A stretch of 29,563 bases of DNA, taken from Paenibacillus sp. JCM 18996 (lineage in GTDB: Bacteria; Bacillota; Bacilli; Paenibacillales; NBRC-103111). Below, in pieces: positions 27,519 to 29,563 of this stretch. Position 1 is the stretch's first letter. Each line of letters opens with the position of its first letter. The stretch is taken from the NCBI GenBank assembly GCA_001313085.1, contig BBFE01000045.1, positions 1-29,563 on the forward strand, in the 5' to 3' direction. The translations under genes and the position numbers were made by a program. Below the pieces are notes generated by a model. It was not told where the DNA came from. It saw only the letters and a list, made by a program, of their open reading frames with translations, and searched no databases.

Positions 27519-28369
27519 ATGGCGGTATCTTATTTGGATCAAGTTAAAGAAGCGGCAGATCACTTGCGGGAACGCCTGAAAGGGATCAGCCCGTCGATCG
27601 GACTCATCCTCGGATCGGGACTAGGTGATCTGGCCGAGCAGGTGCAGGATGCGGTTTCCATAGATTACTCGGATATTCCGGGCTTTCCGATTTCAACGGT
27701 GGAAGGTCATGCCGGACGTTTTGCGGCGGGTACGCTGGAGGCAAGCCGGTCATCGTTATGCAAGGACGCTTTCATTATTATGAGGGCTATCCGATGAAGA
27801 AAGTCGTATTCCCTGTATATGTACTGCAGCAGCTCGGAGTCCGCACCCTGGTTATTACCAATGCGGCCGGAGGCATGAACCGCTCCTTCCGTGCGGGCGA
27901 CTTGATGCTGCTGAGCGACCACATCAATTGGACCGGCGACAACCCGCTCATCGGGCCAAACGAACCTGAGCTCGGCGTGCGGTTCCCGGATATGTCGGAG
28001 GCGTATTCGCGGTCTTACCGGCAGCTCGCCCGCCGGCTGGCTGAGAGCATCAAAGGCGAAGACGGTGAACCGCTGAAGCTGCAGGAGGGCGTGTACTGCG
28101 GCGTGTCAGGGCCGACGTACATGACGCCTGCGGAGCTGACAATGCTCGCCCGCCTGGGCGGCGACGCCGTCGGCATGTCCACCGTCGGCGAAGTGATTGC
28201 GGCCCGGCACGCTGGACTGTGTGTGCTTGGCATCTCCTGCATCACCGACATGGCGATCGGCGAGGAGCTGGAGCCGCTGACGCATGAGCAGGTCGTTGCG
28301 GTGGCGAACAAGACCAAGCCGAAGTTTCAGGCGCTGGTTAAGGCTTTTGTGCGTGAAGTGACGATGTAG
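27519..28369 (+). CDS. punA: Purine nucleoside phosphorylase, second copy (frameshifted)
   Basis: Paralogue of the preceding gene in the same operon, with the same motifs: LILGSGLGDLAEQVQDAV, FPISTVEGHAGRFAAG, MQGRFHYYEGYPMKKVVFP, ITNAAGGMNRSFRAGDLMLLSDHIN, GPTYMTPAELTM, GGDAVGMSTVGEVIAARHAG. The C-terminus differs (CITDMAIGEELEPLTHEQVVAVA against CISNMAAGILDQPLSHEEV), so substrate range may differ. A small insertion (SIKGEDGEP) is present. ATG 27519 follows TGGAGGTTTGCAGACC. The break is one missing G near 27743 (GTLEGKPVIVMQGRF). About 283 aa. Confidence 0.9.
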
Positions 28370-28412
28370 CGTAAGGTAGTGGTTGATTAAAACGTTTTTT
28401 TTCGTTAGCCAC

Positions 28413-28462
28413 GACTACTTTCTGTTGATTGGAAATAATCAAAAGGAAGTGGTCTTTTTTTT
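28413..28462 (+). terminator. Long terminator after the deoB-punA-punA operon
   Basis: GACTACTTTCTGTTGATT (28413-28430) pairs over 18 positions, including G-U pairs, with AATCAAAAGGAAGTGGTC (28437-28454), loop about 6, followed by eight Ts. Confidence 0.85.
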
Positions 28463-28604
28463 GTTGTTAAAATTAGCTGTTAAGGATTTCGTCGGGGACA
28501 GGCAGTATCAAAATGTCACTAAAAAAACAGTGATGGTTATTTACACATTTATATCTATTGGTTATTTTGGTGCAACAGTTTTGAGTGGCTGCTATGAGTG
28601 CTAA
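28461..28604 (+). CDS. Short ORF resembling the N-terminus of a tyrosine integrase (remnant?)
   Basis: TTG 28461 (AAGGAAG 11 bases upstream) opens a 47-aa frame: LLKLAVKDFVGDRQYQNVTK, then KTVMVIYTF... The block KDFVxDRQYQNVTxKT looks like the SAM-like core-binding domain start of phage/transposon integrases (xxFLxxRxxxNLSxxTxxxY). The frame ends after GYFGATVLSGCYEC with no catalytic domain. It overlaps the T run of the preceding terminator. It may be a truncated integrase or chance; a terminator-like hairpin follows at once. Confidence 0.3.
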   Translation: MLLKLAVKDFVGDRQYQNVTKKTVMVIYTFISIGYFGATVLSGCYEC

Positions 28605-28616
28605 GCGCCGTCAAGG

Positions 28617-28663
28617 AAGCACGATCACTAAGGGGCAGCATGAAGCTGCTTGTGCTTTTTTTT
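28617..28663 (+). terminator. Terminator-like hairpin in the AT-rich region
   Basis: Outer stem AAGCAC (28617-28622)/GTGCTT (28652-28657) and inner stem GCAGC (28635-28639)/GCTGC (28645-28649), followed by eight Ts. Confidence 0.7.
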
Positions 28664-28695
28664 GTATTCCGGCAAGTACAAGTGGCAGGACTCTT

Positions 28696-29062
28696 ATGAA
28701 AATGAAGTATGGCAATAACATCGTGTTGAATAGGCGCACTTGATCTCTATGCATATTTTAACAAGGGTGTAGATAATCTTGGTTTCGTTGTTGAATATGG
28801 AATATTTCCGGCGGTGAGTATTTTATTTTTTTATGTGGGTGGGTCACTAGCGAAAGAATTTTGGGGGAAATTCGGATACATTCTTATTTGTACTTGTATC
28901 TCGACAGGATATGAGTTTTGTTAAAAAAGCGGTTATTTTTTTATTATAACGGTTGGAAGTTTTGGTACTCATTCATTCAATATCCTTTTCTGTTCTTAAT
29001 TTTGGTTGCAAATCTAAGAACATTACAATGGTTATACAACAAAAAGCAAATTGAAGCTATAA
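28696..29062 (+). CDS. CBO0543-like membrane protein, first copy (frameshifted, N-terminus incomplete)
   Basis: After repair: LDLYAYFNKGVDNLGFVVEY, GIFPAVSILFFYVGG, AKEFWGKFGYILICTCIST, GYEFVKKAVIFYYNGWKFWY, SFIQYPFLFLILVANLRTLQ. The DLY start of a helix, a Pro-centred hydrophobic segment, a conserved E before the last loop and FYYNGWKFWYS are features I associate with the CBO0543 family of Bacillota membrane proteins, function unknown. ATG 28696 is only a candidate start, with a frame change between 28725 and 28740. Other probable breaks lie near 28918 and 28935 (T runs) and near 29041 (A run); the last would place the stop at TAA 29060-29062 (ending LYNKSKLKL). The family usually has an extra N-terminal helix, apparently missing here. 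Confidence 0.5.
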
Positions 29063-29086
29063 GTTGCACCTACTGGGGGAAATCAG

Positions 29087-29557
29087 ATGTATTATATGTT
29101 CACAAATATCATTATTTTGAATTTGTATGTGTACTTTATGCAGAAGCGATTGCCAAGGATTTATTATTACGCAACCGTTCTATTTGCATTGATCTTTGAA
29201 GAAACAGTTAACATCTACCTCGATTTTAAATTGGACTTATACGGCTTTTTTTTCGGAATGGCGTCGACTGGCAGTATTTGTTCGTTATCTTCGGTGTAGT
29301 ACCACAGGCTAACATGATTTTTTTTATAAATTACTATCCCTTTGCTAGCGGAGCATTCCGAAAGGTTAGATACATACTGCTCGCCGCGATTCTATTTACG
29401 ATTTGGGAATGGATAACGTCATTCACTTGGGTCTTTTTACTACAACGGATGGAAAACGTGGTACTCACTCCTATGCTATCCTGTGATTTTATGGATTATC
29501 GTTCTCAACGCTCAATATGCACGACACTTACTAAAAAAAGAGCTACGTCCGATGTGA
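29087..29557 (+). CDS. CBO0543-like membrane protein, second copy (frameshifted)
   Basis: About 155 aa after repair. ATG 29087 follows GGGGGAAATCAG. Hydrophobic segments: YYYATVLFALIFEETVNIYL (with conserved Glu and DxK), QYLFVIFGVVPQANMIFFIN, YILLAAILFTIWEWITSFTW, WYSLLCYPVILWIIVLNAQY; the family-like FYYNGWKTWYS precedes the last. A basic tail LLKKELRPM ends at TGA 29555-29557. Breaks: the 8-T run near 29246-29253 (6 expected, giving LYGFFRNGVDWQYLF) and 5 Ts instead of 4 near 29437. It repeats the fold of the upstream gene, so the two are a tandem pair. Function unknown. Confidence 0.6.
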
Positions 29558-29563
29558 TACGAT

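Overview
The window looks like a chromosomal segment of an endospore-forming Bacillota bacterium, most likely Paenibacillaceae. The reasons are the gene order, which matches the Bacillus subtilis backbone (xseA-xseB-ispA-dxs-tlyA-argR-recN-spoIVB-spo0A, then yqzF-bkd, then a yqjE-like peptidase-mciZ-nudF-endoQ-spoIIM-fur-yqzK-xerD-deoB-pnp), and the sporulation genes. Lineage is inferred from protein features and synteny only; no search was run.

Layout. 1-5060: DNA repair and isoprenoid block (xseA 3' end, xseB, ispA, a DUF21/CNNM-like membrane protein overlapping dxs, dxs, tlyA). 5255-10434: an anchored protein of unknown function, argR, recN, spoIVB, and spo0A with three 0A boxes upstream. 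10565-13012: accessory genes (a DUF5677-like protein, a small Cys-rich protein on the minus strand, a GT2 glycosyltransferase, DUF2627/YqzF). 13041-13169: a tandem hairpin repeat. 13288-18212: the branched-chain 2-oxoacid dehydrogenase genes lpdV, bkdAA, bkdAB, bkdB, with a strong sigma-A promoter in front of bkdAA. 18223-25307: prli42 (minus), an M20 peptidase, mciZ (minus), nudF, endoQ, spoIIM, fur, an SDR oxidoreductase, yqzK and xerD. 25439-28369: the nucleoside-salvage operon deoB-punA-punA. 28370-29563: an AT-rich stretch with terminators, a possible integrase remnant and two tandem CBO0543-like membrane proteins.

Most long genes, including ones normally essential or central (dxs, ispA, spo0A, recN, bkd, fur), cannot be read in one frame. 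Comparing each break with the expected protein gives a one-sided pattern: A/T runs are too long by 1, 2 or 3 bases, and G/C runs are too short by 1 (once 2). Repairing these restores the reading frame and normal protein length in most cases. I therefore annotate the broken genes as single full-length genes with sequence indels, most likely base-calling errors, and give the approximate position of each break. True pseudogenization or polymerase slippage is a less likely alternative.

I found no rRNA, tRNA, CRISPR array or intact mobile element, and no clear undescribed multi-gene system. The least explained elements are the CPxC/CxC minus-strand gene beside spo0A, the anchored protein between tlyA and argR, the tandem hairpin repeats upstream of lpdV, and the AT-rich terminal region.
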